Shown here one piece after another: positions 13,901 to 25,700 of a stretch of DNA of 64,000 bases. Each line of letters begins with the position of its first letter. Position 1 is the first letter of the stretch. Made by a program: the position numbers and the translations under genes. Origin of the DNA: Membranipora membranacea (taxonomy: Eukaryota; Bryozoa; Gymnolaemata; Cheilostomatida; Membraniporidae); the NCBI GenBank assembly GCA_914767715.1, contig OU612071.1, positions 1,054,001 through 1,118,000 on the forward strand, read 5' to 3'. Below the pieces are notes generated by a model. It saw only the letters and a list, made by a program, of their open reading frames with translations. It did no database searches and had not been told where the DNA came from.

Positions 13901-16900
13901 TAGTACCTATACACTCATTTGATGGCGCTGTATCTCATAGTACCTATACACTCATGTGATGGCTCTGTATCTCATAGTACCTATACACTCATGTGATGGC
14001 GCTGTACCTTAGAGTACCTATACACACATGTGATGGCTCTGTATCTCATAGTACCTATACACTCATGTGATGGCTCTGTATCTCATAGTACCTATACACT
14101 CATGTGATGGCTCTGTATCTTATAGTACCTATACACTCATGTGATGGCGCTGTATCTCATAGTACCTATACACTCACGTGGTGGCTCTGTATCTTATAGT
14201 ACCTACAAAGTTATGTACCTTAACTTGACTACATCTAAACATTGCAGTTCCTCAACATAATTGCACATTACCATGGCTGTATGCTAAAGTTTTCCTACCT
14301 GCTCTATTCTCAAGCTTCTATATAACATCTTGAAATGAACTAACAAAAATTATGTTTTGAGTTGTCCTGTTTTTACCCAAGTGGGCACAACTCCCAACAA
14401 CTTAAAGATGAAATAGTACTTCATCAGGACCAGGAAACTAAAAACTTTGTTTGTTTTAGAATAAAATAAGTAGAATTTTATTACAAGTCAGTCTGACCTT
14501 TCATGATAATATTTCCAGGATTCTTCCAGCAGTGATGATGATGAGGATGGAGGTATTGATAACCCAGCCCTAAGCGATAAGAAAAATGTTATATTCACAG
14601 CAGGGCCTGAGGAAGAGGAACCTAAGTCTACACTTCCATCATTTCTATCCAAACTTTCCAAACATGTAAACTTCATTCAGCCACCAGGCAAAGGTTCGTT
14701 CTTTATATTTTATCTGATACACAGTTGTTGGTTTGTTCCTGGTCATCTTTGTTGGTTAGGGCGCCTGATCGACTGAGTTGGTTATGGCGCCTGATCGTCT
14801 GTGTTGAAGATTCCAGGTTTAAATCTTACTGCTGCCCACAGACTACTGCGGCTTGTTGTCCCATATGTTAGCTCTGCTCCACCTACAAGCTGAGAGGGAA
14901 CTGGTGAAGCAATTGCAGCCTTGCCCTGAGAAATCCAGTATTTTTTCTGTGCAATGGCAACAGCATTGATATGACCTCTTGATTATAGCCGAAATCTCTT
15001 TAGACAAACATGTGAATCAGTTGCAGCATTATTTGGGAGTCCACAGTTCAGGAGGTTGGTCTGATACTTAGTTCTATATGCAAAACCTTACAGCTCATAA
15101 CAAAATAAATTATAAAATAAGTTGTAATTTATTAAAAACGCAAGTTACTTGCGCAAGCTATCAAACAAAAGGAGTTTGATAGCGTGCGCAAGTAACTCCC
15201 TGCCCCTTGGAGTCTGAGCACTTGCGCTGGCGGACATTGTAGGAAAGTAATCAAATGGTATAATCTCATTATACCCTCTACCATTTACAGCAGTAATCAA
15301 AACATGTCAGGTCTGTTTATACGATAACTTAACATATATGGCAGGTCTGATATTGTTTATGGCCATTACATATAAGGTATGATATGTATTACATATAAGG
15401 TATGATATGTATGGTATTCTCAATGATCAGCTCTGAGCTTTGTCGATTAGTTGTTCGCTCACTGCTTATGAAAAAAAGAAGAAAAGTTTTCTGGTCATTA
15501 AATATTTCGATAATCATTAAGAGGATCGCTGGCTGAAAACTGTGGAAGCTCACCCAATCTGTGCTTGTGTTGATGCTGAGTATCTGGTTGCTTGTCGACA
15601 GGTGAGGCTTAGTTATTATCATAAGTAGATATTAGTTTGCGCCCCACCCCTTCCTCTCCCTCCCCCTCAAGGCTATTTGATGACCCACGAAAAAAGTAGG
15701 TCAGTGCAATGATTGGATTCATACCTACCAGTAAGTAGATATTCCTGGAGGAGGGATCGAAAGTGCCTGAAACGGCTTTGAATAACATCGTGGTACCAGA
15801 ATATGTCTTCAACCTGTACATATTGACTATTGAAATTGAGCTAATCGTTGCGGTGGCTCTGTCGTATTTGTGCACATTGTGTGAATTTACAAGTCTCTTT
15901 GATCTTCGCTACATTTCTTTATAGTTTCGTCATATTGTTAGTTGTGCTCGACCCATGTTCTGCAAAGTGTCTATGGACGAACGGCACTTTGTTCCTTCGA
16001 TAGTTCAAGTGCTCAAACATTGTGAGGGTAGATAGTAGTAGCATTTCATTTTCTAAACATTCTCATCAAATGCTACCACCATCAACCTGGAAAAATATTC
16101 TTATGATAATAATACACAGCAAGTAAACTCCTACTCTCTCAGCAATTAATTGGATTTGATATGGTGTCTGAAAAACACCTACTATCGAATGTGACTAATT
16201 TTCATTACAGATGATTATAATTCTCTAGTTCAATTAAATCCATTGAAACAATCAACTCTCCATCATATCAGATTTTCATGAGAGGAAGTCTTACCAGGGA
16301 GGGCTGGGAGAGACTTTACTAGGGAGGGCTGGGAGAGACTTTACTAGGGAGGGCTGGGAGAGACGTTACTCTGGATGTTAACTAGGTACATCCTCACCTT
16401 ATCTTAACTAGGTACATCCTCACCTTATCTTAACTAGGTACATCCTCACCTTATCTTAACTAGGTACATCCTCACCTTATCTTAACTAGGTACATCCTCA
16501 CCTTATCTTAACTAGGTACATCCTCACCTCATCTTAACTAGGTACATCCTCACCTTATCTTAACTAGGTACATCCTCACCTTATCTTAACTAGGTACATC
16601 CTCACCTTATCTTGATTTCAACTTTTGTTGATTTCAACTTTTGTTGATTTCAACTTTTGTTGATATATATTGGCTGTGGGTATCAATGAATATGATAGTT
16701 AGTCTCAATATGTGATTAATTCAGCCAGGAGCGTATTGCAACATTTGTTGACCTCCAGATCGATTATCCAGTAATACTGTATTACAGACCTGTTCCCCTG
16801 TAATGCTTTAATACAGACTAATAACCCTGCAATTTTGTGATAATATGGATTGGTTGAGGTGGAGTTTTATACATGTTGAGGCAGAATTTCGTGAAGGTTC

Positions 16901-19900
16901 TCGTCTTTATCCTTACTTAAGAATATTAAGTCTCTCTCCTCAATATCTAGGGGGTATTACGCTCCTGGTTATTACGCTCCTGGTTTTTACACCAGCTGTT
17001 GCGAATAATCTGCTGATATGAATATTCCACGCAGCTGTGACAGATAATTTGTGCTCCAATATGGTAGGAAACAATCACGAAAATACAACTTCATGAAATT
17101 AGATACTATCAAACTCAGTAGCAACACAATGTCCTGTCACATAGTACTAGCCAACAAACAAAACCAACTAATAATATTAACTGCAACTAAAAAATTCATA
17201 ATCACAATTATGGGTGGTGCTTCTATGAGTGGAAGCTTTACAGCTCAGATTATGCCCTCCCTCAATATTTAAAGTCTCATCTAAGTGTGCATGAAAGTAT
17301 TCTATTCCTATTCTTGTGAATCTGTGATGAAAAGCTCCTGAGCCGAGTGCTGATTAAAAAACTAGTGCGGCATTGGGATATGATGCTATATTATCTTAAT
17401 GATGCATATATATCTTTGCTCTTTATACATCTGGAGGTTTAGATTTCTCTGCTAGCGTTTTGCAAGAATTTATGAACTGAAACAGATGTATTTGGTTTGA
17501 ATATTTTTGGTACTTTATTTGACGGTTTTTTGCTTGATATTTAATAATCGCGATCTACTATTGTGCATAGCGTAACCTCGCAATGTGAAACGATATTTTG
17601 GTAGTAGCATACATTGAAGTAAACTGCACAGTGGTATTTAGTAGTTAGGAAACTTCTTGATCCATAGCTTTTCTCTTCCACATAGTACACCAATGGTTAT
17701 ATAACTCTGTCAATGGTAGCCTTATTTTTAGAGAATATCATTGCCTTTTTTTGGCAAAATTATAATGGTTATGTCTTTGATAAGAACAGGATGGAAGAAT
17801 TACACCTGATCGACAGTAACTCAAATAGTCATCATGTCAATATGGCAGGTCTGGAGATATTTGTATAGCGGAACATTTGTATGACAGGTCTAGACATATT
17901 TGTATGGCAGGTCTGGACATATGTGTCAGACATATCTAAATTGACATCGTTTAGGCTTGTGGCACCAGCTGCCATAATTAGTATAAAATTTTAAATTGCT
18001 GTGCAGAGTGAAGATTATGAGTTGCCAGCAAAAATCTGAATGCCATAAGCGAAACTCTGATTGGAATCTGAAGCAATGAGTTTAAAAGCAAATTGCAATA
18101 GTGTTTAAATTATATTATATTGATTTTATTTAAGAGCTTCATTATATTTCAATCGTTTCACTTCCTTGGCGCTAATAGAGTTACTGACACTTTTATTCTG
18201 AGATTTCTGATTAATTTTAGCAGCCTTTCCTCAGTTCCCGAAGTTCAGCAAAGTGTCATTTCTACATTGGCTGTAATAACTTATTATAGATATAGAGTAG
18301 CAAAATAAAGAGCGCTCACAGAGTTTGTGGTTATGTTTTGAATTGACTACACAATTTTATCAGTCGTAGGGTTTTGGTAGAAAGCTATAATAAACAGTAC
18401 CATCACCATGTGTCGTCATATAGTGACACATCATACCTGATTGCCATGACATTTCACCTAATGGCGTGCTTTTTCTTGAGTTCTCAAATGCTCAGATTTG
18501 GTATAATCTATTGCAATATGCATTATCAATTGCAATTTCGGGACTTGATGTTGGGCAATATATTCCAGACTTATCACCCTTTATTTCCTCTTAGCACATG
18601 AACTCGACATTATTTATTCGGTGACGGTGATACTGTCGTTAAGTGACAATATTCATGTTTTTTTTTCAGCACGTGAGCGCGGAGCATTACGAGGGGAGAT
18701 AACACCTACAATGGGAGGAGATGAATCCAGACTCTCCTCTTCTCAATCTCCGTCCAGAATAAAAGGTGTCAGATCTACAGGGCGGAGATTTAGTGCTCCT
18801 GTAATCTACGGCAAGATTAACACAGGTATGTAGTCGATGTGATAGATAACATAGGTATGTGCCTTCTGTGATATATAAGATAGGTTTGTGCCTTCTGTGA
18901 TAGATAAGATGGGTATGTGCCTTCTGTGATAGATAAGATAGGTTTGTTCTTATCCGTTAGCATGTTTGTTTGTGTGTTTTTCACCGTGTTGTCTTTTTGA
19001 GCCACAAATGGAAAGAGGAAACAATCAACTTCTAGAGAAGTTACTCTGGATCTTGATGCTAACGTTGATTTTGGGTTGTCGGTCTTCCAGGCAGCCGTTC
19101 ATTGCCCAGTGTGTGAGAAATAACCCAGAACAGAGAGGCTGCAGCGGTGCTATAATTCAACTCTGATGCAAAGAACTCCTATATCATAAGTTTTATGATG
19201 GCTGAGTAGTTATAACAGGGTTGACAAAGACTGCAAAGGCCACATAACTAACAATTCATCATGGCCCTAATATTTATAACTCATTAGTTTTCTTTTCTTG
19301 CAATAACAGCTTTTATACTTCCATTGCATATATCACAGATGTACTAAGCACTAAGGTTCAGTCACAGTTAGCAGGTAAGATGATGCCGGGCAGTCTGCTT
19401 ATATTTTGTATGCGCTCAGCTTAAACAATGCTGCTATAGTCTGAGATGTGGGATAGGTAGAACATGTGCTCCTACTAGTGTACTAGTTAGTATAGATATC
19501 ATCCATTAGTTTAGAGCAGGAAGTGGGTAAATTAGACCAAGGAGTTGTAAGTCCTTTGATGAACTATAGACAAGTACAGATGTCTGACTGCTGAGTACCT
19601 TAGACTAGTGAATCAAAACATGGCACTATCGCCATCCATACCTTTTTGTGATATGGGAATGGATTTTGTAACTTTGTAAGTTTTTTAATTCCAGAAATTT
19701 TGTGACTTCAGAAATTCTGTATCTTTGGAAATTTTTTAACTTTGGTTATTTTGTAACTGTGGGAATTTTGAAGATTTTGAAATTTTGTAACTTTGGACAT
19801 TTTGTAACTTTGGAAATTTTGTATCTCAATGACTTTGGTAATTTTATCAAAGTTTTCTCGATCAGAGGACCTTAATGCTCTAATCATATTCAATGAAAAT

Positions 19901-22900
19901 CATATTTACTAAATTAGATTTGGATTAGATCAAGGCTCACAGGTTAACCATAATTCGAATGTTTATATAATAAAACGCTCAAATTCTTCTCATGATAATG
20001 CAGTCTGAGACCAAGACTGAGACAGTGAGAATTTAAATGAGAGACTACTTTTTATGTCACTGCGCACCACACCAAGTATGAACTCTGTTGTTATGAAATA
20101 TTACAAAGCATTTTATTATAATATCCTATAGCTGTTTATCATAATATGAAGTATTTTGAATGCTCACCCCTACTTGTTAATTGTATTATAGAGTCTCTTG
20201 CTGCCCACACAAAGCTGAAGGCTACACACTCAGTCCCTTACAGCGCTGCCGGCGTTCCGCTGCTGGAGAGTCAGCAGGAAGAGGAGGAGGATGAAAACGA
20301 TTCTCAACAGGTGAATTACAGGAAATTATCTCCTCACCATTGTCATTTATTTGAGAGGGGATAACTTTTGATAATAAAAAAAATTTCTTGAAAACATGGT
20401 GATTTTATATTTATGCATTGTCATTTATAACATTGTCATTTATGCATTGTCATATATGCATAGCCAAAACAACCTGCTCAAGTTGCATTGTTGTTTTGGC
20501 TTTTGCGTGTGAAATTTTGTTGCTGACTGCACAATCAATTTTCAACTATGCACACTTGAGAGCCCAACCATCACACATTATCCTTCAAACCCCTCAATCA
20601 ACCTGCTCATACCTAGCTACTCATCATTACTTGGTCTCTTTTTGTTTATTTGACCTCGATGTTTTTTTGTCTTCAATGTATGTGAGTGGAGTTACATTGG
20701 CCTGTCTGGTATTAAGTCGCTAACTTACACACTGCCTCACTGATATTTTACTGGTTTATATTACTGACATATTACGAATATATTATGGGTATATTAACCA
20801 CTGATCATATTATCATTTGTCAGACATTTACGCTGCCTCTACAGACAGATGAGTTTCAGAGTATCGGCAGCAAAGCTAGGCTAGCCAGGAGAAGGACAAG
20901 TATGCAAGACAGCATAGATATGACTCACTTCAATCCAGCACTATATAAAAGTCTCGTAAGTTTGATATGACTCACTTCAATCTATCAGTCAATGAATCAA
21001 CAAATCAATCAATGAATCAACAAATCAATCAACAAGTCAATCAATCAATCAATCAATCAATCATGTTGTGACTCATTCGAATTGTCAGCATAAACTTAAT
21101 AATAAACAGGACGTGACATGACGCAATATAGATCGAGGCGCCGACACTAAGTTATGGTTACTGAGAGAACATTGATTTGATTCGTAGCAGCAGGCACTTA
21201 TGTTGGTTTGTCGTCAAGTTCTTTCATTGAACAGATTTAATGTTTATTGTGCTTAATCTTTTGATTAGTTTTTACCATAGACTTAATAATAAATCTAGAC
21301 AGGACACTATATGGAGCATAAGCACATTGAGGCACTGAGGCATTTAATTGTGGGCGACATTGGAAGATGTAGAAGCAATGATGCTATCATTGATTTACTG
21401 TCCAAAATTCATGTTTTCTGCCGATAACTCAATCAATTTTGATCGGATTTTAAGTTTTAAAGTTACAATAGATTAAGAAGCTTATCATGAACAGTTTCAA
21501 ACCAGTTTTAGGCAAAAAAGAGTTGATAACAAGATGCTGCTGATTATAAAAGAAATTTCAAATTCAACGTCTGATCAAAATTGATCGAGTTATGAACAAA
21601 AAACCTGGATTATGGAGCATAAATCAATGATAGCATCATTGCTTCTACACCTTCCAATGACGTAACGTCGCCCCACAACTAAGTGCCTTACTTCAGCTGT
21701 ACACGGTATCATGTCTAGGTATATTATCAAGTCTAAGGTTCTTACCTAACTAACATTATAAAAAATCAGCTAGATAAAATCGATCATGACAATCTGCTGA
21801 ATGTTTAGTAACTTTAAAACTCATAATCTGACCGACATCGATTTGGTTTCGAAAAAAAAACTTCACTATGGGCGGCAAATCAATCAAAGCATCTTTGCTT
21901 TTACACTTATTGCTTGAATCCAAAACTTAAGCTTCAGTATCTATATCCATATAGGACAGAGCCCCAACGATACGAGAAGAACCCAGTATAGACGTACATG
22001 AACCCATAGGTATACTATATCTAACTGTATGTATAACAAGTGATACTGGATTACTCAAAGTCACACTACACAAAGCTGATCTCACAGGTTAGCATAGAGT
22101 TAGTAGGTGGAGGTTAATGGATAGGCCTAGTATCTATCACTAAAGGGAAAAGGCCCTGTGTGAATCAGGAACTAAACCTTAGAGTGACTCATGAAACAAA
22201 AGCCTGTATCAAACGTTACACTCATCATCTCTTGGGAGTTAAAAGAAATGATGCTGATCAAGTGCTGACTTGAGTTGACATCATTGAAAACATGATAAGC
22301 CTATTGCCAGCACCTATTCCCATTACCACTATCTTGTCATAATATATAGCAGTTGAAGGCCTGGATAACTTCTCCAATACGGGGCTGAAAATGTACAACT
22401 CAACGTATTGATGATAATCTAAGCACAATGGTAACGTTCCAGTTTATAGTGTTGTAACTTTATGTCTTGCGTTGATTGACAGGTTTTCCTACAACCCAGC
22501 TACAGTTACGAAACCCTTACTTCCATGTTTTTGTTGTTGGAGTTAACTCCTCTGGACGCCAGACCAAACCATCAGACAACTCGCTACACCCAATCATTGA
22601 TGAGACTTTCCTTTTCGAAGTCGGAGGTAAGTAATCATAATGCAAACTGAAATTAAATTGAGTTACAACAGTTTGTTTGGTGTAGGCTCCAGTTTGTTGA
22701 GGCGTTTGAGGGGTAATCAGGGTTTCTGACGGGGACTAAATGATCAATACCACACGGCCTTTGATGCACGGTGCGAAACATTTCCCAAGAAATAAAAGAT
22801 GGGTCTGTTAAGTTTTTCAAGTTACATGGCACATAGAAGCTCTCAAATTCGATTAAAATAGAACCACAATATGCAGCCTATTCAACATACTTTTTACTAG

Positions 22901-25700
22901 TCATTTATGCATTAATCCTGATTGCCCTCTCACAGATTCCTCGAGAATAAACTGGCATTACTCTAGATTCTAGCTAATACTACAATCAGCCAATAACCAG
23001 CATGAATATATGAATGATGGTGGCATGAACCTATTGACCTGATTGTGTATACTAACACCGTGTTCTTCTCCATTGTTTTTAATCACAGCTCAAAAAGTTT
23101 ACCCTGAACAAGAAAATTTGCGGTGAATCATTCATTCTGCCCATATATGTGGATGATAGCCCTGTTCACACGGCCACGGGTTTTGGTTTTTTTGGTTTTG
23201 TAGGTGGCCATGTATCGTTCGGTATAGTATCGGTAGTTGTCTTCTGCTGTTTTAGCTTTAATCTTCACCACTTTGAGCTTTGACTTTTTTTTCTGTTCCA
23301 TGGGCAAATAAATTAACTTTGTCATTTATCATATTCAAAATTAATATAAATAAGCTGATTGCGCTAAATATTGCAGTTATAATGTGAAAACATGGCTAAG
23401 TTTAAATTTAAAACACCCATGAGTCATGGTCTTACTCATGGGTGTTTTAAATGTTCTTAACTTAGCCATGTTTTCACATTATAACTGCAATATTTAGTGC
23501 AATCAGCTTATTTATATTAATTTTGAATATGATAAATGACAAAGTTAATTTATTTGCCCATGGAACAGAAAAAAAGTCAAAGCTCAAAGTGGTGAAGATT
23601 AAAGCTAAAACAGCAGAAGACAATTACCGATACTATACCGAACGATACATGGCCACCTACAAAACCAAAAAAACCAAAACGGTGGCCGTGTGAACAGGGC
23701 TATGTGGATGATGTTATTATAATCGCGTATTTTCCACTCTGCCATGATTGCTGTATTATAATCTGATTTTCTTCTTTCCCAGATGACCTATCTGGTAAAA
23801 AGTTAGTCTGCCATCTGTATGACTATGATCAGTTTGTTAAAACTGATAAGATCGGATTCGTTCAGCTCAGATTGAATACTATCCCTCGGAATGAAAAGAT
23901 GTCAGTACAGAAACATATAGATAGGTGTGAGGGAGACTGTCATACTCATGATGAGGTTAGTATTATATATAGGTCAACTTCTCATAATCAGGTTAAGTAG
24001 GTTATATGGTATATAGGTCAACTTTTGATAATCAGGTCAAGTAGGTTATATGGTTGAGCTAGCATCAATCGCTATTGAAGAGTAACAACCAAGATGGACA
24101 GGCTGTGAAAACTGGCCAGGAAACAATTGCATTTCCTATTAAAACCAAAAATTCTGCTAAAATAAGGGCTTATTTCTATTTCCTTTTATCCTTGGCAAAA
24201 TGCTTACAAATTGAAAGCGCTGAGGCGTGAAGAGAGATTCAAACCTCATGAGAAGACAGCTCTAAGATAAAGCGAGCTCTCTCCTGTCTAATGAGCACCT
24301 CATGTACCTAACTACGTCATGTTACTATTATTACAGCAGTATGTTGGTGAGATTCTGTTCTCAATAAGCTACAATAAGCAAACAGAGAGACTGACTCTAG
24401 TTATAACTAAAGCTAAGGACTTACATATAGAAGATGAGCTGGCTGTGTTAGGTGAGTGATGTAAGGTTAGCACATTGATTTTTATACATATAGATTGCCC
24501 ACAAGTGTGAGTACTGATACTGATACACAACAAAACACCTTTGAGTCCAAGCTATAATAAGAGAGCTCCTTTTAATATTGTATGATGTCACAGCCGCAGA
24601 TCAATGCTATAATCCAAGAGCAGACAACCTTCAAAAGTGTTAGGTGTATTAATGAGCTCAACTTATTCATGTCACATCAGACTTTGATTATATGAATGTT
24701 ACAGTGAAGCTTGTGTTTGATTAGCTTTTCTCTTACAAGTTTCGAGTTGGGGTAGACGGAAAAAAAAATTGTCAACTAATTTTTTTTGGAACTGTCAAGA
24801 AGAGAGAGCTGTCAGCTTGCAAACCAGGGAGAAAATTTATGAATCTAGCAATGATAACAGAGATTGAGACTGGGAAATATATACAAGTTTCGTCCACGAT
24901 TTTGAAAGGGGACAACTCTTAACTGAATTGAACCCTGAACAGTTTGCTAGCATGGGATAACAGCCTAGGTCCCAAGAGAACAATGCCTGCCTAGGTTTTA
25001 CAGTACTATTGTTTTACCTGAGTGAAAGCGTTTGATCTACATTTTAAGGTAGCATTGTTTTACCTGTATGACCTTGATGTTACAGGTTTGATGGTGAAGG
25101 TCACAGTACTTCACCAGGGGAGACGAATCAAGAAGAAGAGGACTGAGAATGTGAAGCTCTCCACTAACCCTTCATGGAACGAGGCTATTGTGTTAAATCT
25201 GACTACATCACAGTTATCTGATATCAGTATCACTGTGGATGTGTGTAAGGATAGGCTCAGTGGTTCTGAGGTATGCTATATTATAATATGTTATATATAA
25301 TAACATTTTGATATTATATGTTATATAAAATTATATCTTATCGAATGATATTGTATTATTTAAGTTCTACTAGAGATTGTCACATATGTTTCAAAACTAC
25401 ACACATACGACTTAGTTTTCGATGTGTGTATGGTTGCTAATATCTAAAAAAAAACATCTGCCAAACAGTGCACCAAACATAATATTGTCTAATGAAAATG
25501 GGCCAACAGTTTTAAAATCCTGTCTGAACAAATCGTTATGTGGTTTTATATTTTTATTAAAGGTGATTGGTCGGGTCCAGATAAGTGAACATGGAGATAA
25601 AAAAGAGTCAGATCATTGGTCAGAGATACAAGCATCGACCAATCAGAACACAAGCCTGGAATGGTGGCACCAACTAAAGTGTATAGATAAAGTACACTAA
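10990..25700 (+). CDS. Synaptotagmin-like transmembrane double-C2 protein, complete, 12 coding exons
   Basis: Coding exons: 11104-11216, 11529-11616, 14519-14693, 18670-18825, 20192-20310, 20824-20955, 21955-22087, 22483-22626, 23783-23955, 24337-24451, 25086-25270, 25563-25700. All junctions are GT-AG with matching phases and give 556 aa. The first listed exon opens after an acceptor at 10989, so an untranslated exon lies upstream. The start is the first of two tandem ATGs. Residues 7-30 form one membrane helix followed by RRR, the single-pass topology of synaptotagmins. An acidic Ser/Asp linker (exon 3) leads to C2A (about 280-405) and C2B (about 415-550). C2A keeps three loop-3 aspartates (D367, D369, D375), but the loop-1 aspartates are absent (RNPY where SDPY is usual). 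C2B keeps a basic RRIKKKR strand (462-468) and the WHxL motif (546-549) but lacks most calcium ligands (CKDRLSGSE in place of DYDxIGxNE). Family role: vesicle-membrane trafficking and fusion. Inference: weak or no calcium binding. AATAAA follows at 25894. Paralogue group not assigned. Confidence 0.9.
11790..14207. repeat. Large 37-bp minisatellite in a synaptotagmin intron, about 65 copies
   Basis: It fills most of the intron between coding exons 2 and 3. The unit is GGCTCTGTATCTCATAGTAC followed by CTATACACTCATGTGAT. Variants alternate between GGCTCTG and GGCGCTG, CTCATAG and CTTATAG, and a distinctive CTGTACCTTAGAGTACC unit. The distinctive unit recurs at spacings that are multiples of 37, showing block duplication. 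No frame stays open through it. Confidence 0.97.
14745..14860 (+). repeat. Probable tRNA-derived SINE fragment
   Basis: GGGCGCCTGATCG occurs in two close versions, followed by AGGTTTAAATCTTAC, which resembles a pol III B box, at A-box to B-box spacing. It lies in the intron after coding exon 3 of the synaptotagmin gene. A similar arrangement on the opposite strand is at 24230-24300. Confidence 0.35.
15141..15198. repeat. Hairpin with arms of about 24 bp
   Basis: AGTTACTTGCGCAAGCTATC is followed, after a short spacer, by GATAGCGTGCGCAAGTAACT, giving a nearly perfect inverted repeat with a short A/G-rich loop. It is intronic and is probably a tiny foldback repeat. Confidence 0.7.
16288..16662. 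repeat. Three adjacent minisatellites (26 bp x3, 26 bp x9, 16 bp x3)
   Basis: About 16288-16369: three copies of a unit containing AGGGAGGGCTGGGAGAGAC. About 16378-16612: nine copies of TTAACTAGGTACATCCTCAC plus CTTATC. About 16612-16662: three copies of TTGATTTCAACTTTTG. All lie in one synaptotagmin intron. Confidence 0.95.
18826..18955. repeat. About 30-bp tandem repeat starting at the exon 4 splice donor of the synaptotagmin gene
   Basis: Directly after the donor CACAG|GTATGT the intron repeats about four times a unit containing AGATAAGATAGGTATGTGCC. Two of the copies contain AGGTATGT and the others TGGGTATGT or AGGTTTGT, so the true donor and donor-like copies sit in one array. Confidence 0.8.
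20956..21064. repeat. Duplicated exon end plus (AATC)n-type repeat at the exon 6 donor
   Basis: The exon 6 word GATATGACTCACTTCAATC (19 bases) occurs about 40 bases before the donor and again 8 bases after it, at the start of the intron. An (AATCAATC)n tract follows to about 21064. Confidence 0.8.
21095..21940. repeat. Inverted-repeat element(s) in a synaptotagmin intron
   Basis: GTAGAAGCAATGATGCTATC at about 21370 recurs as its reverse complement at about 21628-21647 inside longer facing arms (about 21337-21450 and 21570-21690). A third, more diverged copy follows at about 21790-21910. A CTTAATAATAAA-containing motif near 21095 and 21282 also has a cousin near 58063. This is a dispersed foldback family without coding capacity. 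Confidence 0.6.
23158..23701. mobile_element. 544-bp foldback transposon with 11-bp target duplication (MULE-like)
   Basis: Two arms of about 260 bp (about 23158-23425 and 23440-23701) are almost perfect inverted copies, so the element is one long hairpin. The ends read AGCCCTGTTCACACGGCCAC. ATGTGGATGAT flanks both sides (23147-23157 and 23702-23712). Long terminal inverted repeats with 9-11 bp duplications are typical of Mutator-like elements; this assignment is inference. It has no transposase and sits in an intron of the synaptotagmin gene between the two exons of C2A. The frame seen across its left arm is not a gene. Confidence 0.8.
23965..24055. repeat. Two-copy tandem repeat of about 43 bp near the exon 9 donor
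   Basis: A unit holding TATATAGGTCAACTT, then ATAATCAGGT and AAGTAGGTTATATGG, occurs twice, starting about 12 bases into the intron after synaptotagmin exon 9. Confidence 0.75.
24230..24300 (-). repeat. Probable tRNA-derived SINE fragment (minus strand)
   Basis: On the minus strand TGCTCATTAGACAGGAG (24297-24281) resembles an A box and GGTTTGAATCTC (24245-24234) a B box, at tRNA-like spacing. No cloverleaf with good stems was found. Confidence 0.4.

Noticed and set aside
11790-14207. CRISPR array
   Set aside because: The 37-bp units are contiguous without unique spacers and sit in an intron of an animal gene; this is a minisatellite.
23128-23325. Lysine-rich minus-strand frame (and its mirror on the other arm)
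   Set aside because: It lies within one arm of the foldback transposon and is not conserved as a protein.
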